Shown here: positions 34,221 to 42,934 of the stretch, in pieces | How positions within the stretch are numbered: the stretch's first letter is position 1 | Layout of the letters: each line of letters opens with the position of its first letter | Assembly (NCBI GenBank): GCA_002412425.1 | Contig: DHVB01000049.1 | Location: 51,786-115,785, forward strand | From: Bacteroidales bacterium UBA5219 | GTDB taxonomy: Bacteria; Bacteroidota; Bacteroidia; Bacteroidales; ML635J-15 | Direction of reading: 5' to 3' | DNA length: 64,000 nucleotides | The notes under the pieces: model-generated | The model's input: the letters and a program-made list of their open reading frames with translations, nothing else | Databases searched by the model: none | Told to the model about the DNA's origin: nothing | Translations under genes and position numbers: made by a program

Positions 34221-35192
34221 TTTTATCGCTTCGATAGAAAATAGAAACCCCTTATGAATAGGATTAAGCTTATCTTCCCACAATGCAGGGCTAATGCTTT
34301 GGAAAGCTTGAGTAAAATAGACTTCAGAAAATCCAAGATTTTTTATATATGCAAACAATTCTTCTTTTGAGAAATAGTCTGCATTATGCTGATATGATTC
34401 TTTTTTATTTTCGTCAACGAAATTTAAAACGTTTTTATAAAAAGTTTCCACATTTCCTGTATCACAGTCGTTTAGGCTTGCTCTTAAATCGGGAGATTTT
34501 GCATACAAATTATCCATAGCTGCTACGGCGTTATGGTAAAGAAAAGTATTTTCCGAATTAAAAACTAATTCTTCTGAGTTTACCAAACTTTTTATAACAT
34601 ATTCGTTTTTATCGTTAAATGTGGCTTTAACTCTGCCTTTATGATTTTTTATAAAATTATTTAATTTTTCTTTTGACTCTCTACATTCAAATGGTGCTTT
34701 TGGAGTAATTAAATGATTTTTATAAAGCTTGTATGAATAATCATAACAATGAACTTTTGAGTGAAAAACTCCACCTTTTTTCAAAATCCTATATGCTTCT
34801 TTGCATAAATTTTTAGTAGCATCAATTGATATATGTTCTATTACAAAAGAATTAAAAACAACTTCGGCATGATTATCTGGTAAAGGTATTGGAGCTAAAG
34901 ATTCCAAATCATAAAATATATCTATTCCTTCTTTGCTATATTTACTTGCTTCTAAGTCGATATATGTCCATATATCATATTTGCTTCGTTGAGAACCTGC
35001 ACCTATATTATAAAATCTCTTTTCTTTTAAACTCTCTTCGCTATAAACACTGTGAATATATTGCTCTAAGAAATTTATCTCCATCAATTTTTGCTTTACA
35101 AAAGGAATTCTTGAAAAAAATATTTCAAAAAATTTCCTAAAAAACTTGGAATGCTTTATAAGAGCAATACTTACAAATCTTATTTTACTCAT
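34218..35192 (-). CDS. SAM-dependent methyltransferase
   Basis: A 324-residue class I methyltransferase. An N-terminal stretch of basic and aromatic helices is followed by the glycine-rich motif I, RFYNIGAGSQRS (near residue 60), then TYIDLEAS, and AEVVFNSFVIEHI and AYRILKKGGVFHSKVHC for motifs IV-V. The fold resembles methyltransferases acting on small molecules or surface glycans; the target is unknown. It is divergent from a second methyltransferase at 35308. Its TAG stop coincides with the tip of repeat copy C. Confidence 0.82.
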   Translation of the reverse strand: MSKIRFVSIALIKHSKFFRKFFEIFFSRIPFVKQKLMEINFLEQYIHSVYSEESLKEKRFYNIGAGSQRSKYDIWTYIDLEASKYSKEGIDIFYDLESLAPIPLPDNHAEVVFNSFVIEHISIDATKNLCKEAYRILKKGGVFHSKVHCYDYSYKLYKNHLITPKAPFECRESKEKLNNFIKNHKGRVKATFNDKNEYVIKSLVNSEELVFNSENTFLYHNAVAAMDNLYAKSPDLRASLNDCDTGNVETFYKNVLNFVDENKKESYQHNADYFSKEELFAYIKNLGFSEVYFTQAFQSISPALWEDKLNPIHKGFLFSIEAIK

Positions 35193-35268
35193 TTTATCAA
35201 AACTATTTTCGAGAATTTTTCACAAAATTAAAATAATTATTGCAAAGCCATAAATAATTAGAAAATAA

Positions 35269-35276
35269 TATTTTTG
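35269..35276 (+). promoter_or_regulatory. -7 box upstream of the zinc-knuckle methyltransferase
   Basis: TATTTTTG, exact consensus, 31 bases before the ATG at 35308. The nearest TTG is 26 bases upstream, slightly far. Confidence 0.45.
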
Positions 35277-35307
35277 TGTTTATTTTTTTAATAGATTTGT
35301 AAAAAAT

Positions 35308-36321
35308 ATGAAAATTATGCTTAGTCCAAGATTTAAAAACGATGGTAAACCTATTTACAAACTAAACGAAATACAATTACAAGCAAAAGCCGATGTAGAA
35401 CTAAAAATAGAAAAAGGACAATACGAGTTCGAAGAAGTAAACTGTGCTGCTTGCAAAAGCAAAGAACATGAACTGCTTGCCGAAAAAGATAGATACGGAC
35501 TAACATACTATACTGTAATTTGCAAAAATTGCGGATTAGTTTATGTGTCTCCAAGAATGACTGAAAAAGCATATGCAGAATTTTATAATGCTGAATACAG
35601 AAAATTGTACATAGGAGTTGAAGCTCCTAGAGCTAAATTTTTTATTAAACAAACAAATAGAGGAAAAAGAATCCTTAAATTTGTAAACAAGCATTATAAA
35701 TTCAATAATAAAACTATTGATGTTTTAGAAGTTGGTTGCGGTGCTGGCGGAATTTTAGAAGTATTTAAACAAGCAGGACACAATGTAGTTGGTATAGATT
35801 TAGATGAAAAATATTTGAATTATGGTAAAGAAAAGTTTGGATTAAATTTAATTAGTTCAACTATAAATGACTTAGATGAAAATATTAAGGCAGACCTTAT
35901 AATTTATGCTCATGTGTTAGAACACATATTAGATTTAGACAAAGAACTTGCTATGATAAAAAAACATCTAAAGCCAGACGGAATTGTTTATATTGAAGTT
36001 CCAGGTGTAAGATATGTTCATAAAACAAGTGAAATGGATTTTTTGAAATATTTACAAAATGCTCATGTTTTTCACTTCTCTCTTAATTCATTAAATCGAA
36101 TATTTTATAATAACGGATTTAAAAACATTTGTGGAAATGAATATATTAGAGCTTTATACAAACAATGTGATAAAAAACAAGACATAGCCTACACAAATGA
36201 ATACAGTAAAGTTCTTAACTATTTAACAAAAACTGAGAAAAATTTATATTCATTTATATTTTGGATAAAAAAACCTTTTTGGATAATCAAAAAACTTTAT
36301 AAAAAATATATAAAAGAATAA
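35308..36321 (+). CDS. SAM-dependent methyltransferase with N-terminal zinc knuckle
   Basis: A 337-residue protein. Cys46, Cys49, Cys72 and Cys75 form a CxxC...CxxC knuckle (CAACKSK and CKNCGLVYVSPRM), the arrangement seen in the C-methyltransferases of deoxysugar synthesis and related enzymes. The Rossmann domain follows, with motif I VLEVGCGAGGILEVF at about 134-148 and VVGIDLDEKYL. Later motifs are ADLIIYAHVLEHI and HLKPDGIVYIEVPG. The C terminus ends in aromatic/basic residues that may touch membrane. A role in surface polysaccharide modification is plausible, with no other sugar genes nearby to confirm it. Confidence 0.86.
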   Translation: MKIMLSPRFKNDGKPIYKLNEIQLQAKADVELKIEKGQYEFEEVNCAACKSKEHELLAEKDRYGLTYYTVICKNCGLVYVSPRMTEKAYAEFYNAEYRKLYIGVEAPRAKFFIKQTNRGKRILKFVNKHYKFNNKTIDVLEVGCGAGGILEVFKQAGHNVVGIDLDEKYLNYGKEKFGLNLISSTINDLDENIKADLIIYAHVLEHILDLDKELAMIKKHLKPDGIVYIEVPGVRYVHKTSEMDFLKYLQNAHVFHFSLNSLNRIFYNNGFKNICGNEYIRALYKQCDKKQDIAYTNEYSKVLNYLTKTEKNLYSFIFWIKKPFWIIKKLYKKYIKE

Positions 36322-36342
36322 CTCCATTTAAATAATATTGTT

Positions 36343-36350
36343 TATATTTG
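36343..36350 (+). promoter_or_regulatory. -7 box upstream of the YWTD propeller gene
   Basis: TATATTTG, exact consensus, 22 bases before the ATG at 36373; no -33 TTG at normal distance. Confidence 0.45.
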
Positions 36351-36372
36351 TAGTAGATTAAAACTTGTTATT

Positions 36373-37473
36373 ATGAGAGCATTATTTCTTTCATTATTCA
36401 TAATAGTTTCGTGCTCTGCGTTTTCACAACCAATGCTTGATTCTGTTGAATATATTTATTGGGGAGACCACTCTGGAGGCACAATTAACAAAGCTAAACT
36501 TGATGGCTCTGATGTTCAAACCTTAGTTAGTGGTGATTATCAAATAAGAAGAGTTAGACTTGATAGAAAAAATAGAAAAATTTATTGGGCTAGCGGACTT
36601 TATGCAGCTATTCGTTCTGCAAACTATGATGGTACTGAAGTTACTACAGTTTTGCCAACATCTAACCAAATAGGTGTAATTGAAGTTGACCAAAAAAATA
36701 AGCGACTTTATTTTACCGAAGACAATAGTGGAATGATTAAAAGATGCAAAATTGATGGAACAAGCTTAGAAACAATTGTTACCGGAACTGGCTTGGTTTT
36801 AGGAATGGCTGTTGACACTTTACATGATATACTTTTCTGGGGAGATTATACAAATAAAAAAATATTTAAGGCTAATACAGATGGCACTAATATTGTTGAA
36901 ATTCATAATTCCAACCTTAAAATTTATGACCTATATATTGATGTTAAACGCAATTATGTTTATTTTAATAATAGAACAAATAACTCAATTCAAAGAATTG
37001 ATTATTACGGAAATGGTCTAACAGATATTATTCAATGTTGTAGCAATAATTGTGTTGTCGGCTCTTTGGCTGTTAGTGTAGAATATAACTTTCTTTTCTG
37101 GATTGAAAGAGAAAATGGTATTTTAGCAAGAAGTAATGCCAATGGTGAAGACAGAACAGATATAATATATGTTCCTGGATCTAATTTTTCAGGAATGGAC
37201 ATAGGCAAAGAATATTTAACCCATGTAAAAGTAGATGAAAATAAGTTGAAACAAATTAAAATTTATCCCAATCCTTGTTCAAACCAGTTTTTTGTTGACG
37301 CAGAAATAAATTCTGATGTTTCTATTTATAATTTATATGGGCAAAAAATTAAAACTTCAAAACTAACTAGCTCTAAATCAATAGATATTGACGAACTACC
37401 CACAGGAATTTATTTTGTAGAAGTAAAAAACGAGAATGATGTGTTTAAGCAAAAAATTCAAGTTGCAAAATAA
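36373..37473 (+). CDS. Secreted six-bladed YWTD-type beta-propeller protein with T9SS sorting tail
   Basis: A 366-residue secreted protein. A signal peptide ends about residue 19 (AFSQ). Residues 26-285 contain six repeats of about 43 residues, each with a YWTD-like strand and a (K/R)xxxDG turn: YIYWGDHSG, IYWASGL, LYFTEDNSG, LFWGDYTN, VYFNNRTN and LFWIEREN. This matches the low-density-lipoprotein-receptor YWTD propeller, which has exactly six blades. The last 75 residues are a T9SS sorting domain (IKIYPNPCSN, GIYFVEVKN). The protein should be displayed or released outside the cell; its binding partner is unknown. Confidence 0.88.
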   Translation: MRALFLSLFIIVSCSAFSQPMLDSVEYIYWGDHSGGTINKAKLDGSDVQTLVSGDYQIRRVRLDRKNRKIYWASGLYAAIRSANYDGTEVTTVLPTSNQIGVIEVDQKNKRLYFTEDNSGMIKRCKIDGTSLETIVTGTGLVLGMAVDTLHDILFWGDYTNKKIFKANTDGTNIVEIHNSNLKIYDLYIDVKRNYVYFNNRTNNSIQRIDYYGNGLTDIIQCCSNNCVVGSLAVSVEYNFLFWIERENGILARSNANGEDRTDIIYVPGSNFSGMDIGKEYLTHVKVDENKLKQIKIYPNPCSNQFFVDAEINSDVSIYNLYGQKIKTSKLTSSKSIDIDELPTGIYFVEVKNENDVFKQKIQVAK

Positions 37474-37541
37474 TTTTCATTCCATTACTTATTTGTTCTA
37501 ATCTCATAAAGCAAAGATTTTAATTTATATAAATCTTTTTC

Positions 37542-37549
37542 TAAATTTG
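37542..37549 (+). promoter_or_regulatory. -7 box upstream of the transglutaminase lipoprotein gene
   Basis: TAAATTTG, exact consensus. It overlaps the in-frame GTG at 37549, which therefore cannot be the start; ATG at 37570 is used. Confidence 0.5.
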
Positions 37550-37569
37550 TGTTTTTATATTTAAAGTTT

Positions 37570-40248
37570 ATGAGAAATTTAGTTTTTAGTTTTCTTATCC
37601 TTTTTATGTTTTCATCTTGTTTAAAAAGGGTTGAAGTTATTGAACCAAGTCAGTTTGAGTTAAATTATAACGACAAACTTGCCTTTGCAGAGGCAATAGG
37701 AAGTGATTTTTTTGAAAAATTAGAAAATTACAAATCCGACAGTTTAGTGTATCAAGATTTACAATATCTGTTTACCTACATGCCACTTAGTGATTTTGCG
37801 GATTATGATTTTGAGTTCTTTTTAAATCAAGTAAAATATGCACATTTAATAAAAGAAACTTTTCCTTGGGCAAAAGATATTCCGCAAGATATTTTTAGAC
37901 ATTACGTTTTACCTCACCGAGTTAACAACGAAAACTTAGACACTGCTCGCATGGTTTTTTATCGTGAACTTAAAGACAGACTGCTTCCTTTAAATTTAAC
38001 TGCCGAAGAAGCTGCTTTGGAAGTAAACCATTGGTGTCACGAAAAAGTAATTTATAAACCTACTGATGCAAGAACAATTTCTCCTCTTGGTGCTGTTCGT
38101 TCTGGCTTTGGTCGCTGTGGCGAAGAAAGTACTTTTACTGTTACAGCATTAAGAGCTGCGGGCATTCCTGCACGACAAGTTTACACGCCACGCTGGGCAC
38201 ATACAGACGACAACCACGCTTGGGTAGAAGTTTGGATTGATGGAGAATGGAAATATCTTGGAGCTTGCGAACCACTACCCAGACTAAATAGGGGTTGGTT
38301 TACTGTGTCTGCAACAAGAACAATGTTAGTGCACACAAAACAGTTTGGACAAGATGATGAAGAAAGTTCAAACTACCTTGGAAGTAATGCAAATTATACT
38401 TGGGTAAATGCTATGAAAACTTATGCTCCAACAAAAAATTTAATAATACTTGTTGTAAATAAAAACAATATGCCTGTTTGGAATGCTGAAGTAAGATTTC
38501 AATTATATAATTATGCAGAAATGTACCCATTGCATACTGCCAAAACAAATATTAATGGAATGGCAAAATTTACAACAGGATACGGTAGTTTAGAAGTTTC
38601 TGTAAGCTACAAAGACAAAACAATTAGTAAAACAATAAATCCACAAGATGAAAACATAATTACACTAAATATTGATACAGACCCAAAATTTCCAGCAGAA
38701 AATGTTGTGTATTATCCACCAGTAGCAGGCGAAAACCACATAATCGATCCTGAGGAAGAAAAACTAAATAACGAAAGACTAAAACAAGAAGATAAAATTA
38801 GAGCTAACAACGAAAGTTCGTATTACAACCAGTCTAAAACAAAAGATTTTATAAAAGCATTTGACTATCCCGAAAGTGTAGCAGAAATTCTTATTGGTAG
38901 CAAAGGAAATTGGATGGAAATAGAAGCTTTTTTAATAGAAGCAAGCTATAAAAATTGTAAAAATGAAGCTCTAGCACTTCTTACTGAATTATCAGAAAAA
39001 GATTGGAGAGATACAAAAAAGGAAATTTTATCTAAACATTGCGAATTGGCTATTAAACACAGAAACAGCAATTTAGCTGATAGTATATTCAATAAGTATG
39101 TGCTTAACCCACGAATACATTTTGAACTATTAACAAATTACAGACCTGCCATTTTAGAAAGTTTAACCGATGAAAACATAAAAAACTTTAAATCAAATCC
39201 TGAAAAAATATATCAATACATTTCAGAAAATATTAAAACACAATTTAATATTAATGGCAAAAATATTGATGTTCAAGACTTTAATAATTACAACGTAAGT
39301 ATTACGCCACTTGGTGTAAATAAAGTTAAACATGCTGACCCATTGTCGCTTAAAATTTATACTGTTGCTTTTTGTCGAAGCTTAGGTATTCCTGCACAAA
39401 TAAATTTAGCAAGCAATTTTGCACAATATTTTCACAATAATGAATGGGTAGATTTTAATTTTGATAAAGCCAAAGTTGAAAAAGCTAAATTATTCTTCAC
39501 AAATCCCGATACTACAAGAGATCTAAAATATAGAGTTCATTTTGCAATAGCAAGATTAGAATCAGGATTTTTCAACACTGTTGACTTGGGCTGGGAAATT
39601 CCAATTAGCGATTTTTCTGACGGAATAGAAGTTTTGGACGGAAAATACATGCTTCTTACTGCATATAGAAATTCTGACGAAAGTGTTAGTGTAAATAGAA
39701 AATATTTTGATTTGAAAGCAAACGAAACAAAAACAATAGAAGTTACAATACCTGAAGATAATAGTATTTCACTAAATATTAAAGCCTTCGTTCATGGCAA
39801 TTTAACTGATAATCAAACAAATAGCCTCATCGACAGTAAATTAATTTGCAAAGAAAATACTGCAACTGCTTTTTGTTGGATAAATCCTACGCAAGAACCA
39901 TCAAAACACATAATTAGAGATATTAATTTAGGTTTAAATAACTTAAAAAACAACAAAATAAATGTTGTTTTTATAACTGATGGTTCTGAAATTCAAGGAC
40001 TTTCTAAAGAAATCCCAACTTATACTGACAAAAATTTTGAATTGCTAAATAAAAACTCAGCTTGCTCACTTAGTGCAAATAGCAATGTATTTCCAAATAT
40101 AATGTTAGTTAGCAATAATAATTGCATATTTTCAAGTAAGGGGTATATAATTAATGTTAGTGAGATATTAATTAATGAATGGAAAAAATCAGTTAAAAGC
40201 GATGCACTGAACGTAGTTGAAGTGTTAAAAGTTAAAAGTCGAAAGTAA
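37570..40248 (+). CDS. Transglutaminase-domain lipoprotein
   Basis: An 892-residue protein with a lipoprotein signal (FSFLILFMFSSC, cysteine about residue 17). The transglutaminase-like core lies at about 140-260: Cys183 in GFGRCGEES, His216 in DDNHAWVEVW, and a following GACEP where many relatives have Asp. A carboxypeptidase-type beta domain follows (about 295-370). A second, divergent transglutaminase-like stretch may lie near residues 590-650 (CRSLGIPAQINLASNFAQYFHNNEWVDFNFD), with its cysteine inferred from alignment only. It may act on peptides or peptidoglycan at the cell surface. The last 19 residues are encoded by repeat copy D. Its stop overlaps the trmD start by one base. Confidence 0.87.
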   Translation: MRNLVFSFLILFMFSSCLKRVEVIEPSQFELNYNDKLAFAEAIGSDFFEKLENYKSDSLVYQDLQYLFTYMPLSDFADYDFEFFLNQVKYAHLIKETFPWAKDIPQDIFRHYVLPHRVNNENLDTARMVFYRELKDRLLPLNLTAEEAALEVNHWCHEKVIYKPTDARTISPLGAVRSGFGRCGEESTFTVTALRAAGIPARQVYTPRWAHTDDNHAWVEVWIDGEWKYLGACEPLPRLNRGWFTVSATRTMLVHTKQFGQDDEESSNYLGSNANYTWVNAMKTYAPTKNLIILVVNKNNMPVWNAEVRFQLYNYAEMYPLHTAKTNINGMAKFTTGYGSLEVSVSYKDKTISKTINPQDENIITLNIDTDPKFPAENVVYYPPVAGENHIIDPEEEKLNNERLKQEDKIRANNESSYYNQSKTKDFIKAFDYPESVAEILIGSKGNWMEIEAFLIEASYKNCKNEALALLTELSEKDWRDTKKEILSKHCELAIKHRNSNLADSIFNKYVLNPRIHFELLTNYRPAILESLTDENIKNFKSNPEKIYQYISENIKTQFNINGKNIDVQDFNNYNVSITPLGVNKVKHADPLSLKIYTVAFCRSLGIPAQINLASNFAQYFHNNEWVDFNFDKAKVEKAKLFFTNPDTTRDLKYRVHFAIARLESGFFNTVDLGWEIPISDFSDGIEVLDGKYMLLTAYRNSDESVSVNRKYFDLKANETKTIEVTIPEDNSISLNIKAFVHGNLTDNQTNSLIDSKLICKENTATAFCWINPTQEPSKHIIRDINLGLNNLKNNKINVVFITDGSEIQGLSKEIPTYTDKNFELLNKNSACSLSANSNVFPNIMLVSNNNCIFSSKGYIINVSEILINEWKKSVKSDALNVVEVLKVKSRK
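40190..40245 (+). repeat. CAGTTAAAAG-family repeat, copy D (56 bp, inside a coding region)
   Basis: It starts CAGTTAAAAGCGATGCACTG and ends AGTCGAAAG, matching copy A at 53 of 56 positions. It lies in frame at the end of the transglutaminase lipoprotein gene and supplies its C-terminal residues. The next bases are TAATG, the stop/start overlap with trmD. Confidence 0.85.
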
Positions 40249-40931
40249 TGCGAATTGATATAATTACTGTTTTGCCCGAATTGATTGCTGGTCCGTTAGA
40301 TTTGTCAATTATTAAAAAAGCAAAAGACAAGGGCATAGTAGAAATAAATATTCTCGATTTGCGAGAATATGGTTTGGGAAAATACAAACAAGTTGACGAC
40401 TACCCATATGGCGGCGAAGCTGGAATGGTTTTAATGATTGAGCCTATATTTAATTTGATAGAAAAATTAAAGTCAGAAAGAAAATATGATTTGATTTTTT
40501 ATACCTCACCTGACGGAAAACCTTGGACTCAAAAAGAAGCTAACAAAATAAGTTTACTCGAAAACATAATTATTTTGTGCGGTCATTATAAAGGAATAGA
40601 CCAAAGAATAAGAGAACACTTAATTGACGAAGAATATAGCATAGGCGATTTTGTACTAACAGGTGGTGAATTGGCTGCAGCAATGATGTGCGATAGTATT
40701 GTTAGACTTCTTCCTGGTGCTATAGGCGATGAACAATCTGCGTTAAGCGATTCTTTTCAAGATAATTTGTTAGCTCCACCAGTTTATACACGCCCCGAAG
40801 TTTTTAATAATTGGAAAGTTCCCGAAGTTTTGCTTTCTGGAAATTTTAAAAAAATTGAAGAATGGAAAGAAGAACAAGCTTATGAAAGAACTTTAAAACT
40901 TAGACCAGACTTATTAAAAAATGATGAGTAA
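40248..40931 (+). CDS. trmD: tRNA (guanine-N1)-methyltransferase
   Basis: A 227-residue SPOUT methyltransferase that modifies G37 of tRNAs. The opening MRIDIITVLPELIAGPL, the segment VDDYPYGGEAGMVLMIEP and the trefoil-knot SAM site (ILCGHYKGIDQRIREHLIDEEYSIGDFVLTGGELAA) are all conserved. The C-terminal tRNA-recognition domain ends in RPDLLKN. The start overlaps the preceding gene by one base (TAATG). It is unusual to see trmD outside the rpsP-rimM-rplS cluster, but such arrangements exist in Bacteroidota. Confidence 0.96.
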   Translation: MRIDIITVLPELIAGPLDLSIIKKAKDKGIVEINILDLREYGLGKYKQVDDYPYGGEAGMVLMIEPIFNLIEKLKSERKYDLIFYTSPDGKPWTQKEANKISLLENIIILCGHYKGIDQRIREHLIDEEYSIGDFVLTGGELAAAMMCDSIVRLLPGAIGDEQSALSDSFQDNLLAPPVYTRPEVFNNWKVPEVLLSGNFKKIEEWKEEQAYERTLKLRPDLLKNDE

Positions 40932-40947
40932 AATTTCACTATTTTAT

Positions 40948-40955
40948 TATCTTTG
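40948..40955 (+). promoter_or_regulatory. -7 box upstream of the ABC-F gene
   Basis: TATCTTTG, exact consensus, 17 bases before the ATG at 40973. Confidence 0.5.
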
Positions 40956-40972
40956 CACTTTAAAATTTAGTG

Positions 40973-42856
40973 ATGAGCAGTCTTTTACAAGGTGAAAATT
41001 TAAGCAAAAGATATGGTGAAAAACTTCTGTTTGAAGGAATAAATATTAATATTTCAGAAGGAGACAAAATTGCATTAATAGCCAAAAACGGAACGGGAAA
41101 AACTTCTTTACTAAACATTTTAACAAATACTGATACGCCAGATAGCGGAAATATTACAAGCAAAAGAGATTTGCGTTTAGCATACCTGCCTCAAGAACTA
41201 AATTTAGACCCCGAAAAAACTATTTTAGAAGCAGTATTTTTCTTAGATGACGAAATTATTAGCACAATCCGAGAATATCATTCTGTTTTATCTTCAAATA
41301 ATCATGCTGACTTACAAGCAATATTAGACAAAATGGATAGCTTAAATGCTTGGGATTACGAAACTAAAGTAAAACAAGTATTAAGCAAATTAAAAATTGA
41401 CGATTTTTCAAAAAAAATAAAATATCTAAGCGGAGGACAAAAAAAAAGAGTAGCACTTGCCGGAACTTTAATTAGCGAACCAGATTTATTAATTTTAGAC
41501 GAACCCACAAACCACCTTGATTTAGATATGATTGAATGGCTCGAAGAATATTTAACAAAAACTAACTCCGCAATTTTTATGGTTACTCACGATAGATATT
41601 TTTTAGATAGAGTTTGTAGCACCATTTTTGAGTTAGATATGGGTCAATTTTTTATTTACAATGGGAATTACTCATATTTTGTTGAAAAAAGAGCCGAAAG
41701 AATAGAAAACCTACAAGCCAATATTGACAAAGCTCAAAACTTAATGCGTAAGGAGCAAGAATGGATAAGACGAATGCCAAAAGCAAGAACTTCAAAATCA
41801 AAATATAGAATAGAAGCATTTGATGAACTTAAAGAACAAGCATCACAACGAATTGAAGACGAAAAATTGCAATTTGGTATAGCTAACCAAAGATTAGGCA
41901 AAAAAGTAATAAACATTTATAATATTTCTAAATCCTTTGGTTCAGAAATTTTAATATCAGACTTTTCTTATAAAATTGCTAAAAACGAAAAAATTGGAAT
42001 TATTGGAAATAACGGAAGTGGTAAGACAACTTTTTTAAATATTTTAACCAACAAAATAAAGCCTGATTCGGGCAGGGTTGAAATTGGAGAAACTGTAAAA
42101 ATTGCTTATTACACACAAGAAGGTTTAAGCTTTGACGAAGACTCTAAACCAATTGATATAATAAAAAATATTGCAGAAACAGTAAAATTAAAAAATGGGA
42201 AAACACTTTCTGCTTCGGGATTTTTGCAATATTTTTTATTTTCGCCCGAAATGCAATATACCTATGTAAAAAAACTTAGCGGTGGCGAAAAACGCAGATT
42301 ATATCTATGCTCAATTTTAATGACTCAACCCAACGTTTTATTAATGGACGAACCCACAAACGACCTTGATATTATGACTTTGCAGGTTTTAGAAGAATAT
42401 CTATCAGAAATTGAAGCAAGTGTAATTATTGTTTCTCACGATAGATTTTTTATGGATAAAATTGTTGACCATGTTTTTGTTTTTGAAGGAAATGGTAAAA
42501 TTTTGGACTTCCCTGGCAATTACACACAATACAGATATTCGCCTTATTATCAGAGACTTAACCAAGAGCAAAAACCAGAGAAAAAAGAAAGTCCAAGTAA
42601 AGAATCTTTGCCAAAAAATGTTTCGCAAGATAAACCCAAAAAAGTTAGTTTTAAAGATAAATATGAATACGAACAACTAAACAAAGAGCTTGAAGAATTA
42701 AACCATAAAAAACAAAAATTAGAAATAGAAATAAATTCTGGTAATTTCAATCATGTTGAGTTAACCGAAAAATCGGAAGAATATTCAAAATTATTAGAAA
42801 TAATCGAAGAAAAAGAGTTTAGATGGTTAGAATTAGATGAACTTATAAATCAATAA
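40973..42856 (+). CDS. ABC-F family ATPase, Uup-like
   Basis: A 627-residue soluble protein with two ABC ATPase domains and no membrane segment. The first has Walker A AKNGTGKTS, signature LSGGQKKR and Walker B LLILDEPTNHLD. The second has GNNGSGKTT, LSGGEKRR and VLLMDEPTNDLD. A charged linker (about 245-310) separates them, and the C-terminal 90 residues form a coiled coil (YEQLNKELEELNHKKQKLEIEI), as in Uup. ABC-F proteins act on the ribosome or related RNA; assignment to Uup over EttA rests on the coiled-coil tail. The start at 40973 is preferred over the GTG at 40970. Confidence 0.9.
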   Translation: MSSLLQGENLSKRYGEKLLFEGININISEGDKIALIAKNGTGKTSLLNILTNTDTPDSGNITSKRDLRLAYLPQELNLDPEKTILEAVFFLDDEIISTIREYHSVLSSNNHADLQAILDKMDSLNAWDYETKVKQVLSKLKIDDFSKKIKYLSGGQKKRVALAGTLISEPDLLILDEPTNHLDLDMIEWLEEYLTKTNSAIFMVTHDRYFLDRVCSTIFELDMGQFFIYNGNYSYFVEKRAERIENLQANIDKAQNLMRKEQEWIRRMPKARTSKSKYRIEAFDELKEQASQRIEDEKLQFGIANQRLGKKVINIYNISKSFGSEILISDFSYKIAKNEKIGIIGNNGSGKTTFLNILTNKIKPDSGRVEIGETVKIAYYTQEGLSFDEDSKPIDIIKNIAETVKLKNGKTLSASGFLQYFLFSPEMQYTYVKKLSGGEKRRLYLCSILMTQPNVLLMDEPTNDLDIMTLQVLEEYLSEIEASVIIVSHDRFFMDKIVDHVFVFEGNGKILDFPGNYTQYRYSPYYQRLNQEQKPEKKESPSKESLPKNVSQDKPKKVSFKDKYEYEQLNKELEELNHKKQKLEIEINSGNFNHVELTEKSEEYSKLLEIIEEKEFRWLELDELINQ

Positions 42857-42934
42857 ATTAATACAACAAATAATTTTTTAAAAATTTGATTAAGTCTTTT
42901 ATTATTTTATTTATCTTGCAAAAAAATTACAATT

